Assembly (NCBI RefSeq): GCF_026342735.1
Contig: NZ_JAPEMM010000001.1
Coordinates: 1,550,001 to 1,614,000 of the forward strand
Source: Streptomyces sp. NBC_00193
GTDB taxonomy: Bacteria > Actinomycetota > Actinomycetes > Streptomycetales > Streptomycetaceae
Direction of reading: 5' to 3'
DNA: 64,000 nt
Shown piece by piece: positions 7,955-17,016 of the stretch. Under the pieces are notes generated by a model, which saw only the letters and a program-made list of their open reading frames with translations, did not search any database and was not told where the DNA came from. Positions within the stretch are counted from its first letter, which is position 1. Every line of letters begins with the position of its first letter. The position numbers were made by a program, and so were the translations under genes.

Positions 7955-9463
7955 CTATCCCGTGCGGCTCAGCAGGACGAAGCCGTCCCTGTCGTCCACC
8001 GTGTGGTACCCCCGGCCCCGGGCCTCGTCCAGGGAGATCTGCTCCTGGATGACCGACATCGGCCACCGCAGATGCGGCTGCACCTGGGTGTCGACCATGA
8101 TCCACTCGGGATTGGGGCGGCTGTCCCCCCATCCGTAGAGGCTGACGCTGGTGCGGTCGGCGAGGTGGGGCACGAGGTAGTGCGACGCCTGGACCGTGGC
8201 GTCGTCCGGGATCTCGTCCATCACGCTGTGGGCCACCGCGATGCGGGGATCCTTCACCCAGGTCTCCGGCTGCGTCAGCTGCCAGAGCGGATAGTGCGGC
8301 AGCAGCAGCAAGGTGACCGCCGCGGAGCCCGCCAGGTAGCGGTACAGGCTGCGGCCGCTCGCCCCGCGCCGCTGCAGGGCGTCGACGAAGGCCACGAAGA
8401 CGACCGGCATGACCAGCAGCGAGTAGTGGTAGCCGGTGCCCCAGTGGGGCGGGTAGTTCGAGGCGAGGCGCCACAGCACGGACGGCAGCGCGATCAGCAC
8501 GAGGGGCGAGCGCACGGCCAGGAAGAGGGTGGGGGCCAGGATGAGGACGAGGGTGGTGACCTTCTCCTGCGGGGTGATCAGACCGAGCGTCAGCTGGTGG
8601 AGGAGCTCCAGCATGCCGCCCTGCGTTTCCCCCACCAGCGCGCCGCCCGAGCCGCCCGCGCCGCCACCGGGGTTGTGGGAGACGAGATAGCCGTCGAACC
8701 CGCCCGGATGGAAGGAGGCCAGCACCAGCAGGGCCAGCCCGGTCCCGGCCACGCCGGCCGCCGCCGTGAGGAGCCCCAGCCTGCGCCCGCCGCGCCCGCC
8801 CCGCCAGGCGATGACCAGGCCGATCGCGGCCACCGTGAGACCGAGGTCCTCCTTCACCAGCAGGAGCGGCAGCGCCCAGTACGCGGCGGCGCGCAGCCGA
8901 CCGCTGCCGAGGGCCGTCAGGGAGAGGGTGAGCAGCGGAAGGGCGAAGGCCCACTCGTGGAAGTCGGAGGCGACCCCGCTCGCGATGCCCCAGGAGACCC
9001 CGTAGCAGGTGCCGATGACCGCGGCGGCCGCGGAGCCCAGCGTGCGGCGGGCCCAGAAGGCCAGCGGCAGCACGCTCCCGGCGACCAGCGCGGCCTGCGC
9101 CACGAGCAGCACCTTCACCGACGGCCACAGCCAGTACAGCGGTGCCAGCAGGGCCAGGATCGGGGAGAAGTGGTCTCCCAGGACCGGGAAGTCGGGCCCC
9201 TTGACCTCGGAGACGGGCAGGTGCCCGGACGCGTAGGAACGCACGACCTGGACGAAGATCCCCAGATCGAAGCTGCGGGAGAGCAGGCGTTCGTGGATCC
9301 GCAGGGACAGGGCCATGTAGGCGAAGAACAGCGCCCCTGCCATGACCCAGATCCACCAGTCGGCTTCGGGGCGGCTTTCCGCGGACGGCGTCGGCGCCTC
9401 CCGCTCCTCGATGCCCGTCTGCTGGGGTGGGAGAGCGGCGGTACTGCCGGTGGGTGCTCGCAT
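7955..9463 (-). CDS. DUF2079 multi-pass membrane protein
   Basis: A 502-residue integral membrane protein. After a 35-residue cytoplasmic leader come about ten hydrophobic helices and a C-terminal soluble region with EWIMVDTQVQPHLRWP. The sequence SFDLGIFVQVVRSYASG and GDHFSPILALLAPLYWLWPS, with the conserved acidic residue of the first extracytoplasmic loop, is typical of DUF2079, related to GT-C lipid-linked glycosyltransferases such as mannosyltransferases. Acceptor and sugar are unknown. It is divergent from padR with about 140 bases between starts. Confidence 0.8.
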   Translation of the reverse strand: MRAPTGSTAALPPQQTGIEEREAPTPSAESRPEADWWIWVMAGALFFAYMALSLRIHERLLSRSFDLGIFVQVVRSYASGHLPVSEVKGPDFPVLGDHFSPILALLAPLYWLWPSVKVLLVAQAALVAGSVLPLAFWARRTLGSAAAAVIGTCYGVSWGIASGVASDFHEWAFALPLLTLSLTALGSGRLRAAAYWALPLLLVKEDLGLTVAAIGLVIAWRGGRGGRRLGLLTAAAGVAGTGLALLVLASFHPGGFDGYLVSHNPGGGAGGSGGALVGETQGGMLELLHQLTLGLITPQEKVTTLVLILAPTLFLAVRSPLVLIALPSVLWRLASNYPPHWGTGYHYSLLVMPVVFVAFVDALQRRGASGRSLYRYLAGSAAVTLLLLPHYPLWQLTQPETWVKDPRIAVAHSVMDEIPDDATVQASHYLVPHLADRTSVSLYGWGDSRPNPEWIMVDTQVQPHLRWPMSVIQEQISLDEARGRGYHTVDDRDGFVLLSRTG

Positions 9464-9550
9464 GAACCTTCAAGATGCCAGCAACGTCCCGGCCGGGCCC
9501 GGAGCCGCCTCCGACGTGGGCGGATTCCCTTCGAATGGCGGACCCGGCGA

Positions 9551-9596
9551 CTATGCACCCTACGTATACATCGAGCGTATACACCGCGTGTATAGT
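9551..9596. promoter_or_regulatory. PadR operator overlapping a leaderless promoter
   Basis: TATACAC (9578-9584) and GTGTATA (9588-9594) form a perfect 7-bp dyad with a 3-base spacer. GTATACA occurs twice as a direct repeat (9564-9570, 9577-9583), and CTATGCAC at 9551-9558 nearly mirrors GTGTATAG at 9588-9595. The -10-like TATAGT (9591-9596) ends 7 bases before the padR ATG, so operator and promoter overlap. PadR proteins bind such AT-rich dyads. Confidence 0.65.
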
Positions 9597-9603
9597 CGTC
9601 GGC

Positions 9604-10128
9604 ATGTCCATCAGTCACGCACTCCTCGGCCTCTTGGAGGCCGGCCCCCGTCACGGCTACGACCTCAAGCGGACCTTCGACGAGAGATTCGGCCACGACA
9701 AGCCCCTCGCCTACGGCCAGGTCTACTCGACCATGTCCCGGCTGCTGAAGAACGGTCTGGTCGAGGTCGACGGGGTGGAGAGCGGCGGCGGCCCCGAGCG
9801 GAAGCGCTACGCGATCACCGACGCCGGGATAACGGACGTCGAGGGCTGGCTCGCCCAGCCCGAGAAGCCGGAGCCGTACCTCCAGTCGACCCTCTACACG
9901 AAGGTCGTGCTCGCCCTCCTGACCGGCCGCAGCGCCCAGGAGCTGCTGGACACCCAGCGCGCCGAGCACCTGCGCCTGATGCGCATCCTCACGCAGCGCA
10001 AGCGCAAGGGGGATCTCGCCGACCAGCTGGTCTGCGACCACGCCCTGTTCCACCTCGAAGCGGACCTGCGCTGGCTCGAACTCACCGCCGCCCGTCTCGA
10101 CCAGCTCGCCCAGGAGATACAGCGATGA
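9604..10128 (+). CDS. PadR-family transcriptional regulator
   Basis: A 174-residue repressor. The N-terminal winged helix (1-90) contains the PadR signature LLGLLEAGPRHGYDLKRTF and the wing with GPERKRYAITDAG; residues 100-174 form the Vir/AphA-like helical dimerisation region. It overlaps the downstream ATPase gene (ATGA), so it is cotranscribed with the exporter it presumably represses, a common pattern for PadR-regulated drug or peptide exporters. ATG at 9604 is chosen because a -10-like hexamer stands just before it and upstream codons show no family similarity. Confidence 0.9.
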   Translation: MSISHALLGLLEAGPRHGYDLKRTFDERFGHDKPLAYGQVYSTMSRLLKNGLVEVDGVESGGGPERKRYAITDAGITDVEGWLAQPEKPEPYLQSTLYTKVVLALLTGRSAQELLDTQRAEHLRLMRILTQRKRKGDLADQLVCDHALFHLEADLRWLELTAARLDQLAQEIQR

Positions 10129-10811
10129 TCCCGGCCGGCACGCTCCTCAGCGCCACGGACCTCCGCAAGACCTACGGCACCACCCACGCCCTCGACGGCG
10201 CCGAATTCTCCATCCACGCCGGCGAGGTCGTCGCCATCATGGGCCCCTCCGGGTCCGGCAAGTCGACCCTGCTGCACTGCCTCGCCGGAATCGTCACCCC
10301 CGACGCGGGCACCATCACCTACGCCGGACGCGAGCTCTCCGCCATGAACGACGCCGAGCGCAGCGCCCTGCGCCGCGGCGAGTTCGGCTTCGTCTTCCAG
10401 TTCGGCCAGCTCGTCCCCGAGCTCACCTGCGTCGAGAACGTCGCCCTGCCGCTCCGCCTCACCGGCGTGAAGCGCAAGCAGGCCGAACGGACCGCCCTGG
10501 AATGGATGGAGCGGCTCCAGGTCGACGACCTCGGCGGCAAGCGACCCGGCGAGGTCTCCGGCGGCCAGGGCCAGCGCGTCGCCGTCGCCCGCTCCCTCGT
10601 CACCAACCCCCGGCTGATCTTCGCCGACGAGCCCACCGGCGCCCTCGACTCCCTCAACGGCGAGCTCGTCATGCAGCTGCTCACCGAGGCCGCCCGGTCC
10701 ACGAACGCCGCCGTCGTCCTCGTCACGCACGAGACCCGCGTGGCCGCGTACTCCGACCGCGAGATCGTCGTGCGCGACGGCAAGTCCCGCGACATGGAGC
10801 GCGCGGTATGA
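10125..10811 (+). CDS. ABC transporter ATP-binding protein (MacB/LolD type)
   Basis: A 228-residue nucleotide-binding subunit. Walker A is GPSGSGKST (about 39-47), the Q-loop lies in FGFVFQFGQLVPELT, the signature is VSGGQGQR, Walker B is LIFADEPTGALDS and the switch is VTHE. The order and the TGALDS D-loop are typical of MacB/LolD exporters paired with FtsX-type permeases rather than importers. The start overlaps the padR stop and the stop overlaps the permease start, each by 4 bases, so the three genes form one coupled operon. Confidence 0.93.
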   Translation: MIPAGTLLSATDLRKTYGTTHALDGAEFSIHAGEVVAIMGPSGSGKSTLLHCLAGIVTPDAGTITYAGRELSAMNDAERSALRRGEFGFVFQFGQLVPELTCVENVALPLRLTGVKRKQAERTALEWMERLQVDDLGGKRPGEVSGGQGQRVAVARSLVTNPRLIFADEPTGALDSLNGELVMQLLTEAARSTNAAVVLVTHETRVAAYSDREIVVRDGKSRDMERAV

Positions 10812-13222
10812 GTCACGGGAACCACAGCAAGCACGGCAGCCCCGCCGGACCCGGTAGCCCGGGCCATCAGGGCGCGCTCTCCGTCTGGCTCCGCGACCTC
10901 GGCCTCGGCGCCCGCTTCGCCTTCGGCGGCGGCCGCCAGGGCTGGACCCGCACCCTCCTCACCGGCCTGGGCGTCGGCCTCGGCGTCGCCCTGCTGCTCG
11001 TCACCAGCGCGGTCCCCAGCGCCCTGGCCGCCCGCGACGCGCGCGGCGCCGCACGCCAGACGTACACCTCGCCCACCGCCGAGCAGCCCGGGCGCGACAC
11101 GCTGCTGATCACCGACGTGAACCAGACGTACCGCGCCTACGGGGTCGACGGCCGGCTCGTGCAGCCCGAGGGCCCGGACGCCCCGCTGCCCCCGGGCGTG
11201 AAGAAGTTCCCCGGCGCCGGCGAACTGGTCGTCTCCCCCGCCCTCGACAGGCTGATGAAGACCGGCGAGGGCAAGCTGCTGCGCGACCGCCTCGACGAGA
11301 AGATCGTCGGGACCATCGGCGACGCGGGCCTCGTGGGCCCCGGCGACCTCTACTTCTACGCGGGCAGCGACCGGCTCACCGAGCTCCGCAAGGAAGCGCC
11401 CAACTACATCCAGCGGGTCACCGCCTTCGAGAACACCCGGGAGAAGGAGCCCCTCGACCCGGTCCTCACCCTCCTCGTGGTGCTCACCTTCGTCGCCCTG
11501 CTGATGCCGGTCGCCGTGTTCATCGGCGCCGCCGTCCGCTTCGGCGGCGACCGCCGCGACCGCCGGCTCGCCGCCCTGCGCCTGGTCGGCGCCGACGGCC
11601 GGATGGTCCGCCGGATCGCCGCAGGCGAGGCCGCCGCCGGATCGCTGATCGGCCTGGCCCTGGGCACCGGCTTCTTCCTGGCCGCCCGCCAACTGGCCCC
11701 GGCCATGGACCTCTACCAGCGCAGCGTCTTCCCCTCCGACCTCAACCCGACGCCCTGGCTGGCCGCGCTCATCGCCCTGGCCGTACCGGCCGCGGCCGTC
11801 GCCGTGACCCTGTTCGCCCTGCGCGGCGTGGTCATCGAGCCGCTCGGCGTGGTCCGTACGACGACCCCGGCCAAGCGCCGGATCTGGTGGCGGCTGCTGC
11901 TCCCCCTGGGCGGACTCGGCCTGCTGGCCCCGCTGATCGGCAAGGGCAACGACAGCGGGCAGTTCAACCAGTGGCAGGTCTCGGGCGGCGTGGTCCTGCT
12001 CCTCGTCGGCATCACCGTCCTGCTCCCCTGGGTACTGGAACGGGTCGTCGGCCGGATCGGCGGCGCGGGCCCGGTCTCCTGGCAGCTGGCCGCCCGCCGG
12101 CTCCAGCTCACCAGCGGCAGCTCCGCGCGGCTGGTCAACGGGATCGCCGTCGCGGTCGCCGGAGCCATCGCCCTTCAGATGCTCTTCGCCTCCACCGAGG
12201 ACTCGTACACCCGCGAGACGGGCCACGACCCCTCGCGGGCCTCGATCTCCGTCATGCAGCGCACCCGCAGCGGGGGCGAGGCCGTCGCCCAGGCCCTGGC
12301 CGGGACCAAGGGCGTCACCCAGGCCGTCGCGGAGTCCTCGGCCAATGCCGGGCGCAGCCCGGACATGTCCTACGAGGACACGTCGATCTCGGTGACGACC
12401 GGCACCTGCGCCGCCCTCAAGGAGTTCGCGGAGCTGCCCTCCTGCAAGGACGGCGACGCCTTCGTCATCACGGGCGGCGGCGAACCGCGCGGCATGACCG
12501 GCGACACCGCGAAGCCGGGCGAGAAGCTGTTCGTGGGGAACATCTTCAAAGAGAACGAAGACGACGGTACGAAGGCGGTCGCCTGGACCCTGCCCGCCGA
12601 CGCCCGCACCGTCAAGGCCCGCAAGGGCCCCATGGGCAACATGCTGAGCGGACTGCTGGTCACCCCGGCCGCCGCCCCGAAGGGCATGGGCAACTACCAG
12701 TCCTCCCAGGTGTACGTGAAGCTGGACCCGAACGTGCCCGACGCGTTGGAGCTGGCCCGCAACGCCGCCTTCAAGGCGGACCCGCTGTCGGTCCCCATGA
12801 CGATCCAGGCCACCGAGGTCAACGACCGCTTCGCCTCCATCCGGACCGGTCTGTTCGTGGGCGCCGCCCTCGTGCTGATGCTGATCGGCGCCAGCCTGCT
12901 GGTCTCCCAGCTGGAGCAGCTGCGCGAGCGCAAGAAGCTGCTGTCGGCGCTGGTCGCCTTCGGCACCAAGCGCTCCACGCTCAGCCTCTCGGTGCTGTGG
13001 CAGACCGCCATCCCGATCGGCCTGGGCCTGGCCCTGGCCACGGTGGTCGGGCTCGCGCTCGGCGTGGTGCTGCTGCAGATGACGGGCTCCACGATCGCGG
13101 TCAGCTGGACCGCGGTCCTGGGGATGGTCGGCATCGGCGCGGGCGTGGCCGTCCTGGTGACCGTGCTCAGCCTGCCGCCGCTGCTGCGCCTGATGCGCCC
13201 GGACGGGCTGCGCACGGAGTAA
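10808..13222 (+). CDS. FtsX-family ABC transporter permease
   Basis: An 804-residue membrane subunit with the layout of two FtsX domains. The first transmembrane segment (about 45-65) is followed by an extracytoplasmic region, then a cluster of helices around 220-420, a second anchor near 450, a second extracytoplasmic domain (about 460-670) with CAALKEFAELPSC that may form a disulfide, and a final helix trio. Members export antimicrobials or lipids, or act mechanically as in FtsEX/MacB. The substrate cannot be told; PadR control suggests induction by a small molecule. Confidence 0.88.
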   Translation: MSHGNHSKHGSPAGPGSPGHQGALSVWLRDLGLGARFAFGGGRQGWTRTLLTGLGVGLGVALLLVTSAVPSALAARDARGAARQTYTSPTAEQPGRDTLLITDVNQTYRAYGVDGRLVQPEGPDAPLPPGVKKFPGAGELVVSPALDRLMKTGEGKLLRDRLDEKIVGTIGDAGLVGPGDLYFYAGSDRLTELRKEAPNYIQRVTAFENTREKEPLDPVLTLLVVLTFVALLMPVAVFIGAAVRFGGDRRDRRLAALRLVGADGRMVRRIAAGEAAAGSLIGLALGTGFFLAARQLAPAMDLYQRSVFPSDLNPTPWLAALIALAVPAAAVAVTLFALRGVVIEPLGVVRTTTPAKRRIWWRLLLPLGGLGLLAPLIGKGNDSGQFNQWQVSGGVVLLLVGITVLLPWVLERVVGRIGGAGPVSWQLAARRLQLTSGSSARLVNGIAVAVAGAIALQMLFASTEDSYTRETGHDPSRASISVMQRTRSGGEAVAQALAGTKGVTQAVAESSANAGRSPDMSYEDTSISVTTGTCAALKEFAELPSCKDGDAFVITGGGEPRGMTGDTAKPGEKLFVGNIFKENEDDGTKAVAWTLPADARTVKARKGPMGNMLSGLLVTPAAAPKGMGNYQSSQVYVKLDPNVPDALELARNAAFKADPLSVPMTIQATEVNDRFASIRTGLFVGAALVLMLIGASLLVSQLEQLRERKKLLSALVAFGTKRSTLSLSVLWQTAIPIGLGLALATVVGLALGVVLLQMTGSTIAVSWTAVLGMVGIGAGVAVLVTVLSLPPLLRLMRPDGLRTE

Positions 13223-13253
13223 CCCCGGCCTCGCACGGCCCGCGCACGCAGTC

Positions 13254-13302
13254 CCGTACGCCCGCTCCTAGTCCGTCAGCCAGACGGGGAGCGGGCGTAC
13301 GG
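13254..13302. terminator. Hairpin terminator overlapping the end of oxyR
   Basis: A perfect 15-bp stem (13254-13268 with 13288-13302) lies between the convergent permease and oxyR genes. Its right arm is inside the last oxyR codons and its left arm reaches the oxyR stop, so coding sequence and terminator are merged. Confidence 0.75.
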
Positions 13303-14224
13303 CTTCGCGCAGTGCGTCGGCGACGGCGCGGAACTCCTCCTCGCGGGCCGTTCCCGTCCGCATGGCCAGCGCGATCCGCCGCGAGGGCGCCGGTTCCGCG
13401 AAGTAGCCGGTGGCCAGGTGCTCGTTGCGGGCGGTCTCCAGGCGCAGCGCGGTGCGCGGCAGCAGCGTGACGCCGAGCCCGCCGGCGACCAGTTGGACGA
13501 GGGTGGACAGCCCGGCGGCGGTCGTGGTGACGTCCGCCCCGGCGGTGCGTCCCGCGTCGTGGCAGATGTCGAGGGCCTGGTCGCGCAGGCAGTGCCCCTC
13601 GTCGAGCAGGAGCAGCCGCAGCCCGCGCAGTTCCTCGCGCGGGATGTCCTTGCGGCCGGCGAGCGGGTGATCGCGCGGCGCGAGCAGGACGAAGTCCTCG
13701 TCGAAGAGCGGCAGTTCGGTGACCCCCGGCACCCCGAGCGGTACGGCGAGCAGCAGCAGGTCGAGCCGCCCGCCGGCCAGCCCTTCCAGCAGCGAGGCCG
13801 TCTGCTCCTCGTGCACCTGGAGGTCGAGCCGGGGGTAGCGCCGGTGGAAGAGTCCGAGCACGGTCGGCAGCAGGTACGGGGCCACGGTGGGGATCACCCC
13901 GAAGCGCAGCGCCCCGGTGAAGGGGGCCCGTACCGCCTCGGCCTCCTCCAGCAGCCCGTCCATCGCGTCGAGCACGGCCCGCGCGCGGCCCGCGATCCGC
14001 TCCCCGGCGGGCGTGAGCAGCACCTTGCGCGTGGTCCGCTCCAGCAGCCGTACCCCGAGCGCCCCTTCCAGCGCGGACACGGATCCGGAGAGCGCGGGCT
14101 GGCTCATCCCGATCGCGGCGGCCGCGTCCCGGAAGTGGAGCTGCTCGGCGACGGCGGCGAAGGCCCGCAGCTGCGCGAGCGTCGCCTGTTTCGACCCCCT
14201 GGGACCCATGTGAACCACAGCCAT
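13268..14224 (-). CDS. oxyR: OxyR, LysR-family peroxide sensor
   Basis: A 318-residue LysR-type regulator. The winged helix occupies residues 10-70 (LAQLRAFAAVAEQLHFRDAA, then SQPALSGSVSALE) and the effector domain 100-318. Cys212 and Cys221 in DEGHCLRDQALDIC match the redox pair that forms a disulfide with H2O2 in OxyR. The start is set by GGAGGT eight bases before the ATG at 14224. It is divergent from ahpC-ahpD, the classic target, so it very likely controls that operon and itself from the shared intergenic region. Confidence 0.95.
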   Translation of the reverse strand: MAVVHMGPRGSKQATLAQLRAFAAVAEQLHFRDAAAAIGMSQPALSGSVSALEGALGVRLLERTTRKVLLTPAGERIAGRARAVLDAMDGLLEEAEAVRAPFTGALRFGVIPTVAPYLLPTVLGLFHRRYPRLDLQVHEEQTASLLEGLAGGRLDLLLLAVPLGVPGVTELPLFDEDFVLLAPRDHPLAGRKDIPREELRGLRLLLLDEGHCLRDQALDICHDAGRTAGADVTTTAAGLSTLVQLVAGGLGVTLLPRTALRLETARNEHLATGYFAEPAPSRRIALAMRTGTAREEEFRAVADALREAVRPLPVWLTD

Positions 14225-14358
14225 TGATAGGCACCTCCGATCACTGGGAACCAGGCTAGCTATTTCTGCAATCAATGGGGCTGTGTCAGCATGTGAGATA
14301 CGTCCAACCCCCCGGAAAGCCCCCAAAAGGGTCACTTTCCTCTGCGCAAGGAGAGCAC
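14225..14358. promoter_or_regulatory. Shared oxyR / ahpC promoter region
   Basis: The 134 bases between the divergent starts hold a short AT-rich patch at about 14256-14278 (CTAGCTATTTCTGCAATCAA) with T-N11-A spacing as in LysR-family boxes, offset toward oxyR. The ahpC ribosome binding site AAGGAG is at 14348-14353. I cannot place the -35/-10 elements with confidence. Confidence 0.5.
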
Positions 14359-14913
14359 GTGCTCACTGTCGGCGACCAGTTCCCCACCTACGACCTGACC
14401 GCCTGTGTCTCGCTGGAGGCCGGAGCCGAGTTCGCGCAGATCGACCACAAGACCTACGAGGGCAAGTGGAAGATCATGTTCTCCTGGCCGCTCGACTTCA
14501 CCTTCGTGTGCCCGACGGAGATCGCCGCCTTCGGCAAGCTGAACGAGGAGTTCGCCGATCGTGACGCCCAGATCCTCGGCTTCTCGCTCGACTCCGAGTA
14601 CGTCCACCACGCCTGGCGCAAGGACCACGCCGACCTGCGCGACCTGCCCTTCCCGATGATGTCCGACATCAAGCGCGAGCTCTGCGCCGACCTCGGCATC
14701 CTCGGTACGGACGGTCTCCCGATGCGCGCCGTCTTCATCGTGGACCCGAACAACGAGATCCAGTTCTCCATGGTGACCGCCGGTTCCGTCGGCCGGAACC
14801 CCAAGGAGGTCCTGCGGGTGCTCGACGCCCTGCAGACCGACGAGCTGTGCCCCTGCAACTGGAACAAGGGCGACAGCACCATCGATGCCGGCGCGCTGCT
14901 GGCCGGTGAGTGA
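14359..14913 (+). CDS. ahpC: Alkyl hydroperoxide reductase subunit C (peroxiredoxin)
   Basis: A 184-residue 2-Cys peroxiredoxin of normal family length. The peroxidatic Cys51 lies in FTFVCPTE and the resolving cysteines in DELCPCNW near 164-166, the actinobacterial AhpC pattern. It reduces H2O2 and organic peroxides in the cytosol and is re-reduced through AhpD. The GTG start at 14359 has AAGGAGA well placed upstream; the frame is open earlier but lacks a binding site. The next gene, ahpD, follows after 3 bases. Confidence 0.96.
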   Translation: MLTVGDQFPTYDLTACVSLEAGAEFAQIDHKTYEGKWKIMFSWPLDFTFVCPTEIAAFGKLNEEFADRDAQILGFSLDSEYVHHAWRKDHADLRDLPFPMMSDIKRELCADLGILGTDGLPMRAVFIVDPNNEIQFSMVTAGSVGRNPKEVLRVLDALQTDELCPCNWNKGDSTIDAGALLAGE

Positions 14914-14916
14914 CGG

Positions 14917-15456
14917 ATGTCCCTCGACTCCCTCAAGTCCGCCGTACCGGACTTCGCCAAGGACCTGAAGCTGAACCTCGGCTCGGTCATCGGCAATCAG
15001 GACACCCTGACGCAGCAGCAGCTGTGGGGCACGGTCCTGTCCTGCGCCATCGCCGCCCGTTCCCCGCGCGTCCTGCGCGAGCTGGAGCCGGAGGCCAAGG
15101 CGGCCCTGTCGCCCGAGGCGTACACCGCCGCCAAGGCGGCCGCCGCCATCATGGCGATGAACAACGTCTTCTACCGCACCCGCCACCTGCTCTCCGACCC
15201 GGAGTACGGCACCCTGCGCGCGGGCCTGCGGATGAACGTCATCGGCAACCCCGGCGTGGAGAAGGTCGACTTCGAGCTGTGGTCGCTCGCCGTCTCCGCG
15301 GTCAACGGCTGCGGCCAGTGCCTGGACTCGCACGAGCAGGTCCTGCGCAAGGCCGGCGTGGACCGCGAGACGGTCCAGGAGGCCTTCAAGATCGCCTCGG
15401 TGATCCAGGCCGTCGCCGTCACCCTCGACTCCGAGGCCGCGCTCGCGGGCGAGTGA
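14917..15456 (+). CDS. ahpD: Alkyl hydroperoxide reductase AhpD
   Basis: A 179-residue helical protein of the carboxymuconolactone-decarboxylase/AhpD fold. The redox centre is Cys132 and Cys135 in [11 protein letters not shown], with His139 as the general base, equivalent to the C-x-x-C-x-x-x-H of mycobacterial AhpD. It links lipoamide-dependent reducing power to AhpC. It is cotranscribed with ahpC and followed by a strong hairpin. Confidence 0.96.
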   Translation: MSLDSLKSAVPDFAKDLKLNLGSVIGNQDTLTQQQLWGTVLSCAIAARSPRVLRELEPEAKAALSPEAYTAAKAAAAIMAMNNVFYRTRHLLSDPEYGTLRAGLRMNVIGNPGVEKVDFELWSLAVSAVNGCGQCLDSHEQVLRKAGVDRETVQEAFKIASVIQAVAVTLDSEAALAGE

Positions 15457-15475
15457 CGACCTGCCGTACCGGCTC

Positions 15476-15509
15476 CAGGGGCCCCGCGACTCCGGTCGCG
15501 GGGCCCCTG
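15476..15509 (+). terminator. Terminator of ahpC-ahpD
   Basis: A perfect 15-bp GC-rich stem (15476-15490 with 15495-15509) with a TCCG loop starts 20 bases after the ahpD stop and also faces the convergent gene ending at 15529. Confidence 0.85.
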
Positions 15510-15528
15510 CGCGTGCGCGGCTGTGCGG

Positions 15529-16227
15529 CTACCGCTTCAGCTTGGTCATCAGCGTCCGCATGTCCTCGATCATCGCCGCGTCCATCGCGTTCTCGTCGAT
15601 GGTGCCGGGCAGGGCGTCCCTCGGCTGGAACCACTGCACGGTGAGGGTGAAGACCGCCCCTCCGTCGAGCACCATGAGCCGCGATCCGCCCTGCGCGTAG
15701 TACCGGTCGAGCACCGCCCGGTCGCCCAGGCCCTGCACCTCCTGGCGCTCGTCGATGTCCAGCCGGGTCGCCGGGTCCGTCCCGGGGCCGGTGGCGAACT
15801 CCACCTCCGGGTCGCCCTTCTTGTGCAGCTCGACCAGCAGCTGGGCGCCGTACACCATGCCCCCCTCCTCGTACTGGGTGGAAACCGAGCAGTACGACCA
15901 GTCCTGCGCGAGGTACACGCCCTCGCCGCTCTGGCGTCCCTCGAACTCCCGGCCGGCGGCCTGACCGACCGTCTTGAGCTCGAACTCCTTGCACAGGTCG
16001 GGTGAGTGCACGTAGTCGAGGCGCGGCAGGTCGGGGAAGCGTTCCTGCACGGCCGGCGCGCCCGCCCACACCGCCGAGGCCGCCACCATCCCGCCCAGCG
16101 CCCACAGCCACGGTCTCCGCGCGCCCCGTGCACGCTCCCGCCCGGGCCCGCCCGGAAGGGCCTCCGCGGCCACCTCCGCCCCGCTCGCCGTGTGCCAGTC
16201 CCCGTCCACCTCGGGCTCGCCGATCAT
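15529..16227 (-). CDS. Membrane-anchored protein of unknown function, paralogue of next gene
   Basis: 232 residues: a cytoplasmic Gly/Arg-rich leader, one transmembrane helix at about 39-58 (PWLWALGGMVAASAVWAGAP) and an extracytoplasmic domain with two cysteines (CKEFELK, YCSVSTQ) that could pair. It shares with the upstream gene the membrane segment, a GLGDRAVL / VLDGGAVFTLTV core and a C-terminal AAMIEDMRTLMTKLKR helix, so the two are tandem duplicates. No known domain recognised. It is the last gene of a leftward operon led by an AI-2E-family transporter, 27 bases after its paralogue. Confidence 0.75.
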   Translation of the reverse strand: MIGEPEVDGDWHTASGAEVAAEALPGGPGRERARGARRPWLWALGGMVAASAVWAGAPAVQERFPDLPRLDYVHSPDLCKEFELKTVGQAAGREFEGRQSGEGVYLAQDWSYCSVSTQYEEGGMVYGAQLLVELHKKGDPEVEFATGPGTDPATRLDIDERQEVQGLGDRAVLDRYYAQGGSRLMVLDGGAVFTLTVQWFQPRDALPGTIDENAMDAAMIEDMRTLMTKLKR

Positions 16228-16254
16228 CCCCGCGTCCCCCCGCCGTTCCCCCGC

Positions 16255-17016
16255 CTACCTGCGCAGCGCCTTCATCAGGCCGTGCATGTCGTCGATCATC
16301 GCAGCCTGGACCGCATCGGAATCGGGCTTCGGCGGTTCTTCCGGCGCCGGGTCGTCAGGGCTCGGCTCGCCCTCGCCGCCCGACCACACCGCCACGTCCA
16401 TGGTGAACACCGTGCCCCCGTCGAGCACGGTCAGCCGCCACGCGCTCCCGTACTCCGTCTCGGAGAGCAGCGCCCGCTCCCCGAGCCCCGGCACCGAGCG
16501 GAGGTCCGGTTTGCCCAGGCCGATCCAGCCCACCGGTCCGGGATCCGCCCCGAACTCCGGCGCGGGGTCGGTGCGCTTGTGCATCTCCATCGAGACCTGG
16601 GCCTCGTACGCGAGCCAGCGCCGGGGCCCCTCCGACTCGACCGGCGGTGTGCGCAGCATGCACATCGCCCGGTCCACGCCCGGGTGCTCCCACAGCCGCG
16701 GGGTGTAGTCCCACCCGCTGCTCTCCGCCAGCCGGGCGATCCCCGGCAGCTTCGCCGAGTCGCACAGGCTCAGGGGCAGCGCGTACCGCAGCGGCGGGCT
16801 GTGGTCCTGCGGGGTCGCGGCCCACCAGGCGCCCGCCCACAGCGCGGAGGCGAGGAGGGCCCCGCCGAGCGCCCACCGCCAGGGCCGGCGGCCGGACGGC
16901 GGGGACCCGCCGTAGCCCTGCCGTCCCTGCGACCCCTCCGGGCCCTCCAGCACATCCAGTGCCTCCGGCCCCGGCAGACCGGACGAGCCGCCGTCGAACT
17001 CAGGCTCCGTTATCAC
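16255..17016 (-). CDS. Membrane-anchored protein of unknown function, paralogue of previous gene
   Basis: 253 residues from a GTG at 17016 with GGAGGAG upstream. The frame is open further, but those codons overlap the preceding gene. One transmembrane helix (about 48-68, RWALGGALLASALWAGAWW) precedes an extracytoplasmic domain with two cysteines and the same VLDGGTVFTMDV core and AAMIDDMHGLMKALRR tail as its neighbour. A Pro/Glu/Asp-rich insert sits before the tail. The start lies 16 bases inside the upstream permease gene, so translation is coupled. Function unknown. Confidence 0.75.
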   Translation of the reverse strand: MITEPEFDGGSSGLPGPEALDVLEGPEGSQGRQGYGGSPPSGRRPWRWALGGALLASALWAGAWWAATPQDHSPPLRYALPLSLCDSAKLPGIARLAESSGWDYTPRLWEHPGVDRAMCMLRTPPVESEGPRRWLAYEAQVSMEMHKRTDPAPEFGADPGPVGWIGLGKPDLRSVPGLGERALLSETEYGSAWRLTVLDGGTVFTMDVAVWSGGEGEPSPDDPAPEEPPKPDSDAVQAAMIDDMHGLMKALRR

